The notes under the pieces are model-generated. The model ran no database searches and had not been told where the DNA came from. It was given only the letters and a program-made list of their open reading frames with translations. This document shows, piece by piece, positions 47,153 through 56,025 of a stretch of DNA of 64,000 nt. The DNA is from Streptomyces composti (lineage in GTDB: Bacteria; Actinomycetota; Actinomycetes; Streptomycetales; Streptomycetaceae): positions 1-64,000 of the forward strand of contig NZ_JAATEM010000002.1 of assembly GCF_012034205.1 (NCBI RefSeq). Reading direction: 5' to 3'. The first letter of the stretch is position 1. Every line of letters starts with the position of its first letter. The translations under genes were made by a program, and so were the position numbers.

Positions 47153-47371
47153 ATGGCGACCAAGGACACCGGCGGCGGACAGCAGAAGGCCACGCGGTCC
47201 ACGGAGGAGGTCGAGGAGCAGGCTGCGGAGACGCAGGCCTCCGAGGACCTCAAGGAGCGGCAGGAGAAGCTCTCCGACGACGTGGACTCCGTGCTGGACG
47301 AGATCGACGACGTGCTCGAGGAGAACGCCGAGGACTTCGTGCGCTCCTTCGTGCAAAAGGGCGGACAGTAA
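47153..47371 (+). CDS. pup: Prokaryotic ubiquitin-like protein Pup
   Basis: A 72-residue, disordered, acidic protein modifier. It ends in GGQ, so Dop must deamidate the terminal Gln to Glu before PafA can join it to lysines. The C-terminal half (EKLSDDVDSVLDEIDDVLEE, then NAEDFVRSFVQKGGQ) forms the helix that binds Arc/Mpa coiled coils. The ATG at 47153 with GAGGG upstream gives the usual MATKDTGGGQQ start. It lies between dop and the prcBA genes. Confidence 0.95.
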   Translation: MATKDTGGGQQKATRSTEEVEEQAAETQASEDLKERQEKLSDDVDSVLDEIDDVLEENAEDFVRSFVQKGGQ

Positions 47372-47419
47372 AGGTCGGCGGCTCACTTCACCTTCGAAAC
47401 CAAGACACGGGGGCATGGA

Positions 47420-47766
47420 GTGGGTGGCGGGCCTCGGGTGCGGTGCCGGCAGTGCGCGGCGGGCTTCGGGTCCGCGCGCTGCCGGCACCGGCCTCTCGCC
47501 GTGCCCGCCGGGACCGGATGTGCCGGATGTGAGGGACCGACCGCCCCTGGGCGGGCGGTAGTTGCATATGTTTGTCAGCGCCCGCAGCGCATGTGGATCA
47601 CTGCCAGGAGAGGGGTAGGGTCCGTGGCGTACTGTGCTTCAGCAGCAGGCCGCGCTGGGGCAGTTCAGGACCGGCCCGATGCCATCAGGCGGGCTGCCGC
47701 TACGTGGAAGGAATCGCGTGGAAGCCAACTCTCGTGACACCGGGCGTCTGCCAGCTGCCTTCCTGA
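47420..47766 (+). pseudogene. Frameshifted remnant of an endonuclease VII-type HNH gene
   Basis: Pieces of one protein are spread over two frames. Frame of 47420: VRCRQCAAG at the start and, later, [11 protein letters not shown] (about 47670-47702). Frame of 47557: [27 protein letters not shown] (to about 47640) and [20 protein letters not shown] ending at the TGA of 47764-47766. HVDHCxxxGRVRGxLC is the hallmark of the recombination endonuclease VII family (beta-beta-alpha metal nuclease). About half the expected length is missing and at least two shifts are needed. The final codons overlap the first 49 nt of prcB, which implies that an intact ancestor was translationally coupled to it. Confidence 0.75.
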
Positions 47767-48563
47767 CGCCAGGGTCTTCCTCCTTCATGGACTTCCTCTC
47801 CGAGCACCAGCCGGAGCTGCTGCCGGGCAGGAGGTCGCTGCCGCCGGTTCAGGGCGCCCTCGAGGCGCCGCACGGCACGACGATCGTCGCCGTGACGTTC
47901 CCCGGCGGCGTGGTCCTCGCCGGTGACCGGCGGGCGACCATGGGCAATGTGATCGCGCAGCGGGACATCGAGAAGGTGTTCCCGGCCGACGAGTACTCCG
48001 CGGTGGGCATCGCCGGCACCGCGGGCATCGCCGTGGAGATGGTGAAGCTGTTCCAGCTGGAGCTGGAGCACTTCGAGAAGGTCGAGGGCGTGCAGCTGTC
48101 CCTCGAGGGCAAGGCGAACCGGCTGTCGACCATGATCCGCTCCAATCTGGGCATGGCCATGCAGGGCCTGGCCGTGGTCCCGCTGTTCGCCGGGTACGAC
48201 GTGGACCGGGAGAAGGGGCGGATCTTCTCCTACGACGTCACCGGCGGCCGCTCCGAGGAGCACGGCTTCGCGGCGACCGGCTCGGGTTCGATCTTCGCCC
48301 GCGGCGCGATGAAGAAGCTCTACCGGGACGATCTCAGCGAGAACGAGGCCACCACGCTGGTGGTGCAGGCCCTGTACGACGCGGCCGACGACGACTCGGC
48401 GACCGGTGGTCCCGATGTCGCCCGCCGGATCTATCCGATCGTCACCGTGATCACCGAGGACGGCTTCCGCCGGCTGACCGAGGACGAGTCCTCCGAGATC
48501 GCCCGGTCCGTGCTGGAGCGGCGGCTGGAGCAGCCGGACGGGCCGAGGGCGGCGCTGCTGTAG
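47718..48563 (+). CDS. prcB: 20S proteasome beta subunit
   Basis: A 281-residue catalytic subunit. Residues 1-53 are a propeptide removed autocatalytically before Thr54 in [12 protein letters not shown], the N-terminal nucleophile. [26 protein letters not shown] and [22 protein letters not shown] are family hallmarks. The GTG at 47718 has GGAAGGAATCGC before it and gives the [10 protein letters not shown] start seen in S. coelicolor. Its first 49 nt overlap the end of the endonuclease remnant; prcA follows after 64 nt. Confidence 0.95.
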   Translation: MEANSRDTGRLPAAFLTPGSSSFMDFLSEHQPELLPGRRSLPPVQGALEAPHGTTIVAVTFPGGVVLAGDRRATMGNVIAQRDIEKVFPADEYSAVGIAGTAGIAVEMVKLFQLELEHFEKVEGVQLSLEGKANRLSTMIRSNLGMAMQGLAVVPLFAGYDVDREKGRIFSYDVTGGRSEEHGFAATGSGSIFARGAMKKLYRDDLSENEATTLVVQALYDAADDDSATGGPDVARRIYPIVTVITEDGFRRLTEDESSEIARSVLERRLEQPDGPRAALL

Positions 48564-48627
48564 CCGGCCGCGACGTCCGTGTGGTGTGGGTGATCCAGTG
48601 ACTTCGACAGAAAGGGACGGGTAACCG

Positions 48628-49380
48628 GTGTCGACGCCGTTCTATGTCTCACCTCAGCAGGCGATGGCCGACCGGGCGGAGTACGCCCGCAAGGGCATCG
48701 CCCGGGGACGCAGCCTGGTGGTGCTGCAGTACGCCGACGGAATCGTCTTCGTCGGCGAGAATCCGTCCCGCGCGCTGCACAAGTTCAGCGAGATCTACGA
48801 CCGGATCGGCTTCGCCGCGGCCGGCAAGTACAACGAGTACGAGAACCTCCGCATCGGCGGTGTCCGCTACGCCGACCTGCGGGGCTACACCTACGACCGG
48901 GCCGATGTGACGGCCCGCGGCCTGGCGAACGTCTACGCCCAGACCCTGGGCACCATCTTCTCCAGCGCGGGGGAGAAGCCCTACGAGGTCGAGCTGGTCG
49001 TGGCCGAGGTGGGGGAGACCCCCGAGCAGGACCAGATCTACCGCCTGCCGCACGACGGCTCCATCGTCGACGAGCACGGCTCGGTGGCGGTGGGCGGCAA
49101 CGCGGAGCAGATCAGCAGCTACCTGGACCAGCGCCACCGCGACGGCATGACCCTGGCGGAGGCCCTGCACCTCGCCGTCCAGGCCCTGTCCCGCGACACC
49201 AACGGCAGCGAGCGGGAGATCCCCGCCGAGCGCCTGGAAGTGGCGGTCCTCGACCGCACCCGCCCCCAGAAGCGCAAGTTCCGCCGCATCACCGGCCGCC
49301 AGCTCGTCCGCCTCCTGGAAGAGGGCGCCCCCTCCTCCTCGGACTCCGCCTCTCCCGGCAAGGGCGACTCCTCCGAGTGA
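48628..49380 (+). CDS. prcA: 20S proteasome alpha subunit
   Basis: A 250-residue structural subunit that forms the outer heptameric rings and docks Arc. The start [20 protein letters not shown] is typical for actinobacteria, followed by [38 protein letters not shown] and a flexible Ser-rich tail. GTG start preceded by AAAGGGACGGGTAACCG. It forms a 28-mer core with PrcB in an alpha7-beta7-beta7-alpha7 order. Confidence 0.95.
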   Translation: MSTPFYVSPQQAMADRAEYARKGIARGRSLVVLQYADGIVFVGENPSRALHKFSEIYDRIGFAAAGKYNEYENLRIGGVRYADLRGYTYDRADVTARGLANVYAQTLGTIFSSAGEKPYEVELVVAEVGETPEQDQIYRLPHDGSIVDEHGSVAVGGNAEQISSYLDQRHRDGMTLAEALHLAVQALSRDTNGSEREIPAERLEVAVLDRTRPQKRKFRRITGRQLVRLLEEGAPSSSDSASPGKGDSSE

Positions 49381-49391
49381 CCCCTGACCCC

Positions 49392-49431
49392 GCGAGCCCG
49401 CCCACCCCGCCCACGGAGTGAGCGGGCTCGC
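49392..49431. terminator. Hairpin after prcA
   Basis: GCGAGCCCGC (49392-49401) / GCGGGCTCGC (49422-49431) with a 20-nt loop between the convergent prcA and LacI-type genes. Confidence 0.55.
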
Positions 49432-49484
49432 CGGCTTCATCGGCCGGCGCCGGCGGGGCGAGGCGCTGACCGGCATGCGCCTCT

Positions 49485-50522
49485 TCAGGCCCGTACCGGC
49501 GCCGTGGACCCCCTCACGATGAGCCTCACCGGAATGTCCCCCTGCTCGGGCTCCTCGCCCTCCAGGACCGCCAGCAGCGCCCGCATCCCCCGCTCCCCGA
49601 ACAGTTCCGCATCCAGCCGCACCGTCGTCAGCTCGGGATCGATGGCCGTGGCCACCGCCAGATCATCGATGCCCGTGACCGACAGATCCTCCGGGATCCG
49701 CAACCCCACCCGCCGCGCGGCCTTGTACGTCCCCGCCGCCAGCTGATCGTCGTCGCACACCACCGCCGTGGGCCGCTCCGCGCCCTCCAGGGCACCCCGT
49801 ACCGCCGCCTCCGCCCCCTTGATGGAGATCGGCGACCGCACCGTCCGCAGCCGCGTCCCCGGCACTTCCGCCAGCCGCGCCGCCAGTTCCCGCGCCCGCA
49901 CCTCGAACGTCCACGAGGGCACATCGGCCGCCAGATGCAGGAAGTCCCGGTGGCCGAGCCCCAGCAGATGCTCCGCGACCTGCCGCACCCCGTCCGCGAT
50001 GTCGAGATTGACCGTCGCCGTCCCCGGCCCTTCCGGGTCGCTGTCCAGCATCACCAGCGGCAGCTGGTCCCCGCCCCCGCCGCCCCCGCGCCCGTGATCC
50101 CCGCGGAGGGCGCTCACCGCATCCGCCGCCATCGAGGAGGCGATCACCCCGTCCAGAGCGGCCTGCGCCGACGCGAAGGGGTCCCGCGCCGGCCCGATGC
50201 CCTCCGGTGAGGGATACAGCACCACCCCGAACCCGTGCCGCGCGGCGACCCGCGCCGCCCCGGTGTATACACCGGCGAAGAACTCCGTGGTGAGCGCGGG
50301 CACCACCAGCAGCACCGTCCGCGTCCGCCCCAGCCGCAGGTTCCGCGCCGCGAGATTGGGCCGGTACCCCAGCTCCGCCGCGGCCGCCCGCACCCGCTCC
50401 GCGGTGGCCGCCGAGACCCTGCCCTTCCACTTGCCGCCGAGCACCAGGCTCACCGCGGCCTGCGAGACACCCGCGGCCCGGGCGACATCCCGGCTGGTGG
50501 GGCGCGTACTGGCTCGTGGCAC
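49485..50522 (-). CDS. LacI-family transcriptional regulator
   Basis: A 345-residue repressor. The N-terminus holds a LacI helix-turn-helix (TSRDVARAAGVSQAAVSLVL) and hinge, then a periplasmic-binding-protein-like effector domain (VLLVVPALTTEFFAGVYTGA, ending with DIPVRLIVRGS). Effector unknown, presumably a sugar. The GTG at 50522 is chosen because it precedes the HTH by about 12 residues; further upstream codons run through the promoter region. Divergent from an MFS gene, probably its target. Confidence 0.88.
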   Translation of the reverse strand: MPRASTRPTSRDVARAAGVSQAAVSLVLGGKWKGRVSAATAERVRAAAAELGYRPNLAARNLRLGRTRTVLLVVPALTTEFFAGVYTGAARVAARHGFGVVLYPSPEGIGPARDPFASAQAALDGVIASSMAADAVSALRGDHGRGGGGGGDQLPLVMLDSDPEGPGTATVNLDIADGVRQVAEHLLGLGHRDFLHLAADVPSWTFEVRARELAARLAEVPGTRLRTVRSPISIKGAEAAVRGALEGAERPTAVVCDDDQLAAGTYKAARRVGLRIPEDLSVTGIDDLAVATAIDPELTTVRLDAELFGERGMRALLAVLEGEEPEQGDIPVRLIVRGSTAPVRA

Positions 50523-50670
50523 CGTCGGGCCGCTCTCTCTCGTACCTCGCAAGGGCTGCTCTCGAAGAGGGTGCTCTTGAAGGGCTGCTCTCGTATGGAC
50601 TGGCGAACAGGCGCCATGGTACGTATGGAGACGGAAGTTATACGTAAAACCTGGTGAGCGGAGGGCCGGC

Positions 50671-51930
50671 ATGGCCACGGGATACCTGGACGTCCTCCGG
50701 GCACGGCACGCCACCCGGCTGCTGGTGGGCACGCTCGTCGGCCGCCTGCCGAACGCGACCGCCGCCATCGCCGTCGTGCTCTTCGTGCGCGCGGAGGGCG
50801 GCTCGTACAGCCTCGCCGGCGCGCTGGCCGCGGTCTACGGCCTGTTCAACGCCGTCGGCCAGCCGGTCCTCGGCCGCCTGGTCGACCTGCGCGGCCAGCC
50901 ACGCGTGCAGCTGCCCGCGGCCGTGCTCTCGGCCCTGGCGATGGCGGTCTTCGCCTGGGCGGGCATCCAGCCGCAGGCCCTCGCCTACGCCGCCGTGGCC
51001 GCCGCCGGGCTGTTCACGCCGCCCCTGGAGGGCGGCCTGCGCGCCCTGTGGTCCTCGGTGCTGCCCCGCGAGGAGCAGGTGCACCGCGCCTACGCGATGG
51101 ACGCCGTGGCCCAGGAGGTGATGTTCACCGTGGGACCGCTCCTGGTCACCCTGTGCGTCTCCCTGTGGTCCGCCCAGGCCGCCCTGCTGCTGATCAACGC
51201 CGTCGGCGTGCTCGGCGCGCTCTCCGTGGTCGTCTCGCCGCCCTCCCGCACCTGGCGCTCGGCACCCCGTGAGGCCCACTGGCTGGGCGCCCTGCGCTCT
51301 CCGGGGCTGCTGGCGCTGCTCGGGGCCTTCCTCTGCGTGGGGATGGCCCTGGGGTCCATCACGGTCGCCTCGGTGCCGTACGCGGACGAGCACGGCGGGG
51401 ACCGGGTGTACGGCTGGCTGATGGCCGGAATCGGCCTGGGCGCGCTGATCGGCGGCATGGCGTACGGGGCCCGGCAGTGGAGTGGTCCGCCCGGACGGCG
51501 ACTGCAGATCCTGGTCGCGATGCTGACGGTCTGTTACCTGCCGCTGACTCTGATGCCCGGCGCGGTGGCCATGACGCTGCTCGCCGTGGTCGCCGGTCTG
51601 TTCCTCGCGCCCGCCATCGCCTGTGCCTTCGTGCTGGTCGACCGGCACGCGCCGCGCGGCACGGTGACGGAGGCGTTCTCCTGGCTGGTGACCACCTTCA
51701 CGGTCGGCGCCTCGGCCGGCACCGGCCTCGCCGGGCCCGTCGTGGAGGCGGGCGGCGCCCAGTGGGGCTTCGCCCTGCCGGCCGCCGCGGGTGGCGTGTC
51801 CTCGCTGGTTTTGGCCGTCACCAGGAGGGTATTGGCAGGTCCCGCCAGGGGAGCGGTGGTGGCCGCCGGTTCGGAAAATGATCCGAACCGAGCCGCCGAA
51901 CCCCGTTTCAGTTCGGGGGATCGGGCGTAA
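50671..51930 (+). CDS. MFS transporter
   Basis: A 419-residue major facilitator with about twelve membrane helices (YLDVLRARHATRLLVGTLVG at the start; GRLVDLRGQPR between helices 2 and 3). Probably exports or imports a small solute; the divergent LacI-type gene suggests sugar-responsive control, but the fold is nearer to drug or metabolite exporters. GGAGGG before the ATG. It lies 9 nt before pafA, interrupting the Pup-proteasome genes; pafA may be partly read through from it. Confidence 0.85.
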   Translation: MATGYLDVLRARHATRLLVGTLVGRLPNATAAIAVVLFVRAEGGSYSLAGALAAVYGLFNAVGQPVLGRLVDLRGQPRVQLPAAVLSALAMAVFAWAGIQPQALAYAAVAAAGLFTPPLEGGLRALWSSVLPREEQVHRAYAMDAVAQEVMFTVGPLLVTLCVSLWSAQAALLLINAVGVLGALSVVVSPPSRTWRSAPREAHWLGALRSPGLLALLGAFLCVGMALGSITVASVPYADEHGGDRVYGWLMAGIGLGALIGGMAYGARQWSGPPGRRLQILVAMLTVCYLPLTLMPGAVAMTLLAVVAGLFLAPAIACAFVLVDRHAPRGTVTEAFSWLVTTFTVGASAGTGLAGPVVEAGGAQWGFALPAAAGGVSSLVLAVTRRVLAGPARGAVVAAGSENDPNRAAEPRFSSGDRA

Positions 51931-51939
51931 TGTTCCATC

Positions 51940-53301
51940 ATGGACCGCCGCATTTTCGGGCTGGAGAACGAGTACGGCGTCACGTGCACGTTCAGGGGAC
52001 AGCGCCGCCTGTCGCCTGACGAGGTGGCGCGGTACCTCTTCCGCCGTGTCGTGTCATGGGGCCGAAGCAGCAATGTCTTTCTGCGCAACGGCGCCCGCCT
52101 CTATCTCGACGTGGGGTCACACCCGGAATACGCCACACCCGAGTGTGACAACGTGACCGAACTGGTCACCCACGACAAGGCCGGCGAGCGCATTCTCGAA
52201 GGACTCCTGGTGGACGCCGAACGACGCCTGCACGAGGAGGGAATCGCGGGCGACGTCTACCTCTTCAAGAACAACACCGACTCGGCGGGCAACTCCTACG
52301 GCTGCCACGAGAACTACCTGGTGGCCCGGCACGGGGAGTTCTCCCGGCTCGCGGACATCCTCATCCCGTTCCTGGTCACCCGGCAGCTGCTGTGCGGCGC
52401 CGGCAAGGTGCTGCAGACGCCGCGCGGCGCGGTGTACTGCGTCAGCCAGCGGGCGGAGCACATCTGGGAGGGCGTCTCCTCGGCGACGACCCGGTCCAGG
52501 CCGATCATCAACACCCGCGACGAGCCGCACGCGGACGCCGAGCGCTACCGCCGGCTGCACGTCATCGTCGGCGACTCGAACATGTCCGAGACGACCATGC
52601 TGCTCAAGGTCGGCGCCACCGACCTGGTGCTGCGCATGATCGAGGCGGGTACGGTGATGCGGGACCTCACCCTGGAGAACCCGATCCGGGCGATCCGCGA
52701 GGTCAGCCACGACATCACCGGCCGGCGCAAGGTGCGCCTGGCCAGCGGACGCGAGGCCAGCGCGCTCGAGGTGCAGCGCGAGTACTACGAGAAGGCGCTG
52801 GACTTCTGCGAGCGCCGCGGCATCCGCACCGGCACCGTCGAGCGGGTGCTGGAGCTGTGGGGACGCACCCTGGAGGCGATCGAGACCGAGGACCTGGACC
52901 GGATCGACACCGAGATCGACTGGGTCATGAAGTACAAGCTGCTCGAGCGCTACCGCGCCAAGCACAACATGACCATGTCGCATCCGCGGGTCGCCCAGAT
53001 AGACCTCGCCTACCACGACATCCACCGCCGTCGTGGCCTGTACTACCTGCTGGAGAAGAAGGGCCAGGCCGCCAGGATCTGCAACGATCTGAAGATCTTC
53101 GAGGCCAAATCGGTGCCCCCGCAGACCACCCGGGCCCGGCTGCGCGGCGACTTCATCCGCCGCGCCCAGGAGCAGCGCCGCGACTTCACGGTCGACTGGG
53201 TGCATCTCAAGCTCAACGACCAGGCACAGCGGACCGTGCTGTGCAAGGACCCGTTCCGCGCGGTGGACGACCGGGTGGAGAAGCTGATCGCCGGCATGTG
53301 A
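51940..53301 (+). CDS. pafA: Pup-protein ligase PafA
   Basis: A 453-residue ligase that phosphorylates the C-terminal Glu of Pup and joins it to substrate lysines. It is a paralogue of Dop: [18 protein letters not shown] at the start, catalytic Asp57 in [16 protein letters not shown], and [18 protein letters not shown], without the Dop loop. TAATGT lies 6 nt before the ATG and no ribosome binding site is visible, so it may have its own leaderless mRNA rather than relying on the MFS gene upstream. Confidence 0.95.
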   Translation: MDRRIFGLENEYGVTCTFRGQRRLSPDEVARYLFRRVVSWGRSSNVFLRNGARLYLDVGSHPEYATPECDNVTELVTHDKAGERILEGLLVDAERRLHEEGIAGDVYLFKNNTDSAGNSYGCHENYLVARHGEFSRLADILIPFLVTRQLLCGAGKVLQTPRGAVYCVSQRAEHIWEGVSSATTRSRPIINTRDEPHADAERYRRLHVIVGDSNMSETTMLLKVGATDLVLRMIEAGTVMRDLTLENPIRAIREVSHDITGRRKVRLASGREASALEVQREYYEKALDFCERRGIRTGTVERVLELWGRTLEAIETEDLDRIDTEIDWVMKYKLLERYRAKHNMTMSHPRVAQIDLAYHDIHRRRGLYYLLEKKGQAARICNDLKIFEAKSVPPQTTRARLRGDFIRRAQEQRRDFTVDWVHLKLNDQAQRTVLCKDPFRAVDDRVEKLIAGM

Positions 53302-53411
53302 GGCACCGGCGTGTGAGACGCAGGGACGTGCGTCACCCGCTCGTGGGACACACGTCGGACCCACGTGGGACAGGAGCGTCAAGGGAGACGAAAATCTCCG
53401 GAACGTGACAG

Positions 53412-53441
53412 GGGCGCCGTTCGTTACACCGTGCGGCGCCC
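53412..53441 (+). terminator. Terminator hairpin downstream of pafA
   Basis: GGGCGCCG (53412-53419) / CGGCGCCC (53434-53441), 14-nt loop, followed by TTCT; located before the TAGAGT -10-like hexamer (53453-53458) of the FKBP lipoprotein gene. Confidence 0.55.
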
Positions 53442-53503
53442 TTCTCACTGCGTAGAGTTGCGCGCACGCCACTGACAAGATCGACGATTACGAGGCCCCC
53501 ACC

Positions 53504-54505
53504 GTGCGCCGACGCTCACTCCTCATTGCCGTTCCCGCCGGACTGGTCACCCTCGCCGCCTGCGGCGACGACAAGGGTGATTCGGGCAAGGCCAGCGATA
53601 GCGCCGAGCCGTCGGCGCCCGAGACCTCGGCCGCGCCCCCGCCGAAGATCGTGGACGGCCCGCTGCCCGCCATCACCGCCGGCACGGGGTTCGACGAGAA
53701 GCCGACCGTGGCCAAGGGCAGCGGAGAGCCGTCCAAGGACCTCGCGGTGAAGACCGTCATCGCCGGCAACGGCCGCACGGTCGCCGAGAACGACTACGTG
53801 GTGGCCAACTACCTCGGCCAGATCTGGGCCACCGGCAAGGTCTTCGACAACTCCTACGACCGCGGAGCCCGCCTCGCCCTCCCGCTCACCCAGGGCCAGA
53901 TCATCGACGGCTGGCGCTACGGCCTGATCGGCAAGAAGGCCGGCAGCCGGGTCGAGATGGCCGTCCCGCCCACCTGGGGCTACGGCAAGCAGGGCAACCC
54001 GCAGGCCGGCATCAAGGGCACCGACACGCTGGTGTTCGTGGTGGACGTGCAGGGCACCTTCAACGCCAGGAGCAGCGCCGAGGGCTCGGAGGTGGCCCAG
54101 GACGACATCGGCCTGCCCAAGGTCGGTACCAACACCGACGGCAAGGCCCCCTCCATCAAGGTGCCCGACGCCGCCGCGCCCGAGGAGCTCGTGGCGAACT
54201 ACGTCATCGAGGGCGACGGGGAGAAGGTCGGCGCCCAGGACAGCGTGCTGGTGCAGTACAAGGGCGTGCTGTGGGACGGCGGCAAGGAGTTCGACTCCAC
54301 GTACAAGCGCGGACAGCTCACCTCGTTCTCGCTGCAGCAGGTCGTCAAGGGCTGGTCGCAGGGCCTGACCGGCAAGAAGGTCGGCAGCCGGGTCCTGATC
54401 GTCATCCCGCCGAAGCTGGGCTACGGCGACAACCCGCCGCAGGGCAGCGGGATCAAGAAGGACTCCACGCTGGTCTTCACCGTGGACATCCTCGCCAAGC
54501 TCTGA
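53504..54505 (+). CDS. Two-domain FKBP peptidyl-prolyl isomerase lipoprotein
   Basis: A 333-residue lipoprotein with lipobox TLAAC (Cys20), a low-complexity linker, and two FKBP-type domains (about 85-185 with DNSYDRGARLALPLTQGQII and about 225-333 with QYKGVLWDGGKEFDSTYKRG). It catalyses cis-trans isomerisation of prolyl bonds during folding of exported proteins. GTG start. Followed by a single-domain cytoplasmic FKBP gene, giving one isomerase on each side of the membrane. Confidence 0.9.
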   Translation: MRRRSLLIAVPAGLVTLAACGDDKGDSGKASDSAEPSAPETSAAPPPKIVDGPLPAITAGTGFDEKPTVAKGSGEPSKDLAVKTVIAGNGRTVAENDYVVANYLGQIWATGKVFDNSYDRGARLALPLTQGQIIDGWRYGLIGKKAGSRVEMAVPPTWGYGKQGNPQAGIKGTDTLVFVVDVQGTFNARSSAEGSEVAQDDIGLPKVGTNTDGKAPSIKVPDAAAPEELVANYVIEGDGEKVGAQDSVLVQYKGVLWDGGKEFDSTYKRGQLTSFSLQQVVKGWSQGLTGKKVGSRVLIVIPPKLGYGDNPPQGSGIKKDSTLVFTVDILAKL

Positions 54506-54566
54506 CCCCGGCGGGATGCAAGACTGGGTGTGTTCGCCTTTCCGCAGACAAGCAGGAGCTATTGAC

Positions 54567-54938
54567 GTGAGCATCGACAAGCCCGAGATCGACTTCCCGG
54601 GCGGCGAGCCCCCGGCGGACCTCGAGATCAAGGACATCTGGGAGGGCGACGGAGAGGTCGCGCAGGCGGGCCACACGGTCACCGTGCACTACGTGGGCGT
54701 CGCCTTCAGCACCGGCGAGGAGTTCGACGCCAGCTGGAACCGCGGCACGCCCTTCCGTTTCCCGCTGGGCGCGGGCCGGGTCATCAAGGGCTGGGACCAG
54801 GGCGTGCAGGGCATGAAGGTCGGAGGCCGCCGCCAGCTGACCATCCCGGCGCACCTCGCCTACGGCAACCAGAGCCCCACCCCGGCGATCAAGCCTGGTG
54901 AGACGCTGATCTTCGTGGTGGATCTGCTCGGAGTCTGA
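54567..54938 (+). CDS. FKBP-type peptidyl-prolyl cis-trans isomerase
   Basis: A 123-residue cytoplasmic FKBP with one complete domain: VTVHYVGVAFSTGEEFDASW, PFRFPLGAGRVIKGWDQGVQ and RRQLTIPAHLAYGNQ contain the aromatic pocket residues of the active site. GTG start with AGGAG upstream. Same strand and 61 nt downstream of the lipoprotein FKBP gene. A rho-independent terminator separates it from pafB. Confidence 0.92.
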   Translation: MSIDKPEIDFPGGEPPADLEIKDIWEGDGEVAQAGHTVTVHYVGVAFSTGEEFDASWNRGTPFRFPLGAGRVIKGWDQGVQGMKVGGRRQLTIPAHLAYGNQSPTPAIKPGETLIFVVDLLGV

Positions 54939-54954
54939 TCGAAGCCGATCATCC

Positions 54955-54992
54955 GGGGCCCATGCCTGATCGGGCATGGGCCCTCCGCTTTT
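54955..54992 (+). terminator. Rho-independent terminator after the FKBP gene
   Basis: GGGCCCATGCC (54956-54966) / GGCATGGGCCC (54973-54983) with a 6-nt loop, followed by TTTT at 54989-54992. Confidence 0.8.
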
Positions 54993-55053
54993 GCCGCGAC
55001 ACCGCGGAGCGGTACGGTCATCGGTCGTAAGCACCATAGGGAGAAGGGCGTCG

Positions 55054-56007
55054 ATGGCCATTGCCAAGGCCGAGCGGCTGATGAACCTGGCGCTGTGTCT
55101 GCTCGGGACGCGGCGACCGCTCACCAAGCGCGAGCTGCGTGAGTCCATCGAGGCCTATCTCGAGGCGGGCAGCGACGAGTCCTTCAACCGCATGTTCGAG
55201 CGCGACAAGGACGATCTGCGCGAACTCGGGCTGGTCATCGAGATTGTGGAGAACCTCGACGGCGAGGCCGGCTACCTGGCCCGCCGCGACAGCAACCGGC
55301 TGCCGCCCATCACCCTGGACGCCGAGGAGGCCGCCGCCCTCGGACTCGCCGCCAAGGTGTGGCAGCAGGCCCGGCTGGCCGGAGCGGCCAGCGGCGCCCT
55401 GCAGAAGCTGCGCGCCGCCGGACTCCCCGAGGACGTCGACCCGTACGGCGCGCACAGCGCCCTGGAGCCGCGCATCCCGGTGCACGAGGCCGCGTTCGAA
55501 CCGCTGATGCTGGCCTGCCGCGACCGCCGCCCGGTCGTCTTCGACTACCGCAAGGCCACCGCCGCCCAGCCGGAGCAGCGGCATGTGGAGCCCTGGGCGC
55601 TGGAGTGCTGGCGCGGCCACTGGTACCTGGCCGGCTGGGACCGCGACCGGGGGGCCGAGCGGGTCTTCCGGCTCTCCAGGATCACCGGCAAGGTCCGCTC
55701 CCGCACCGGCCGCTTCACCGCCCCGGTGCCCGACGTCGTCACCGTGCGCGAGACGGTGGCGAGCTGGGCGGGGGAGATCGCCGACCGCTCCGCGCGGATC
55801 CTGCTGCGCTCCGGCGCCGGCTACCCCCTTCGGGCGAAGGCCACCGCGGTGCGGGAACGCGGCGACGGCTGGGACGAGTTGGAGATTCCGTACGGGCACG
55901 GCCTGGACGCCTGGCTGGTGGAGTTCGGCCCCGATGTGGTGGTCCTGGAGCCGGCCGAGCTGCGGGCCGACGTGGTGGACCGGCTGCGCGCCGTCGCCAA
56001 GGGCTGA
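55054..56007 (+). CDS. pafB: WYL-domain transcription factor PafB
   Basis: A 317-residue regulator with an N-terminal winged helix (KAERLMNLALCLLGTRRPLT, FNRMFERDKDDLRELGLVIE) and a WYL domain (RHVEPWALECWRGHWYLAGW) plus C-terminal extension. PafB and PafC form a heterodimer that activates DNA-damage genes independently of LexA/RecA, as shown in mycobacteria; the WYL domain senses single-stranded DNA. It starts a new unit after a terminator; pafC follows 18 nt later. Confidence 0.92.
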   Translation: MAIAKAERLMNLALCLLGTRRPLTKRELRESIEAYLEAGSDESFNRMFERDKDDLRELGLVIEIVENLDGEAGYLARRDSNRLPPITLDAEEAAALGLAAKVWQQARLAGAASGALQKLRAAGLPEDVDPYGAHSALEPRIPVHEAAFEPLMLACRDRRPVVFDYRKATAAQPEQRHVEPWALECWRGHWYLAGWDRDRGAERVFRLSRITGKVRSRTGRFTAPVPDVVTVRETVASWAGEIADRSARILLRSGAGYPLRAKATAVRERGDGWDELEIPYGHGLDAWLVEFGPDVVVLEPAELRADVVDRLRAVAKG

Positions 56008-56025
56008 GGGGGAGCGGAAAGAGAC

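Noticed and set aside
47616..47621. TAGGGT as a prcBA promoter
   Set aside because: It lies within codons of the endonuclease VII remnant (conserved GRVR), so the match can be explained by coding history; no -35 is present.
49485..51930. LacI-MFS pair as a recent insertion in the proteasome locus
   Set aside because: Base composition and codon use match the surroundings, no repeats or mobile-element ends flank it, and I recall a similar pair at this place in S. coelicolor.
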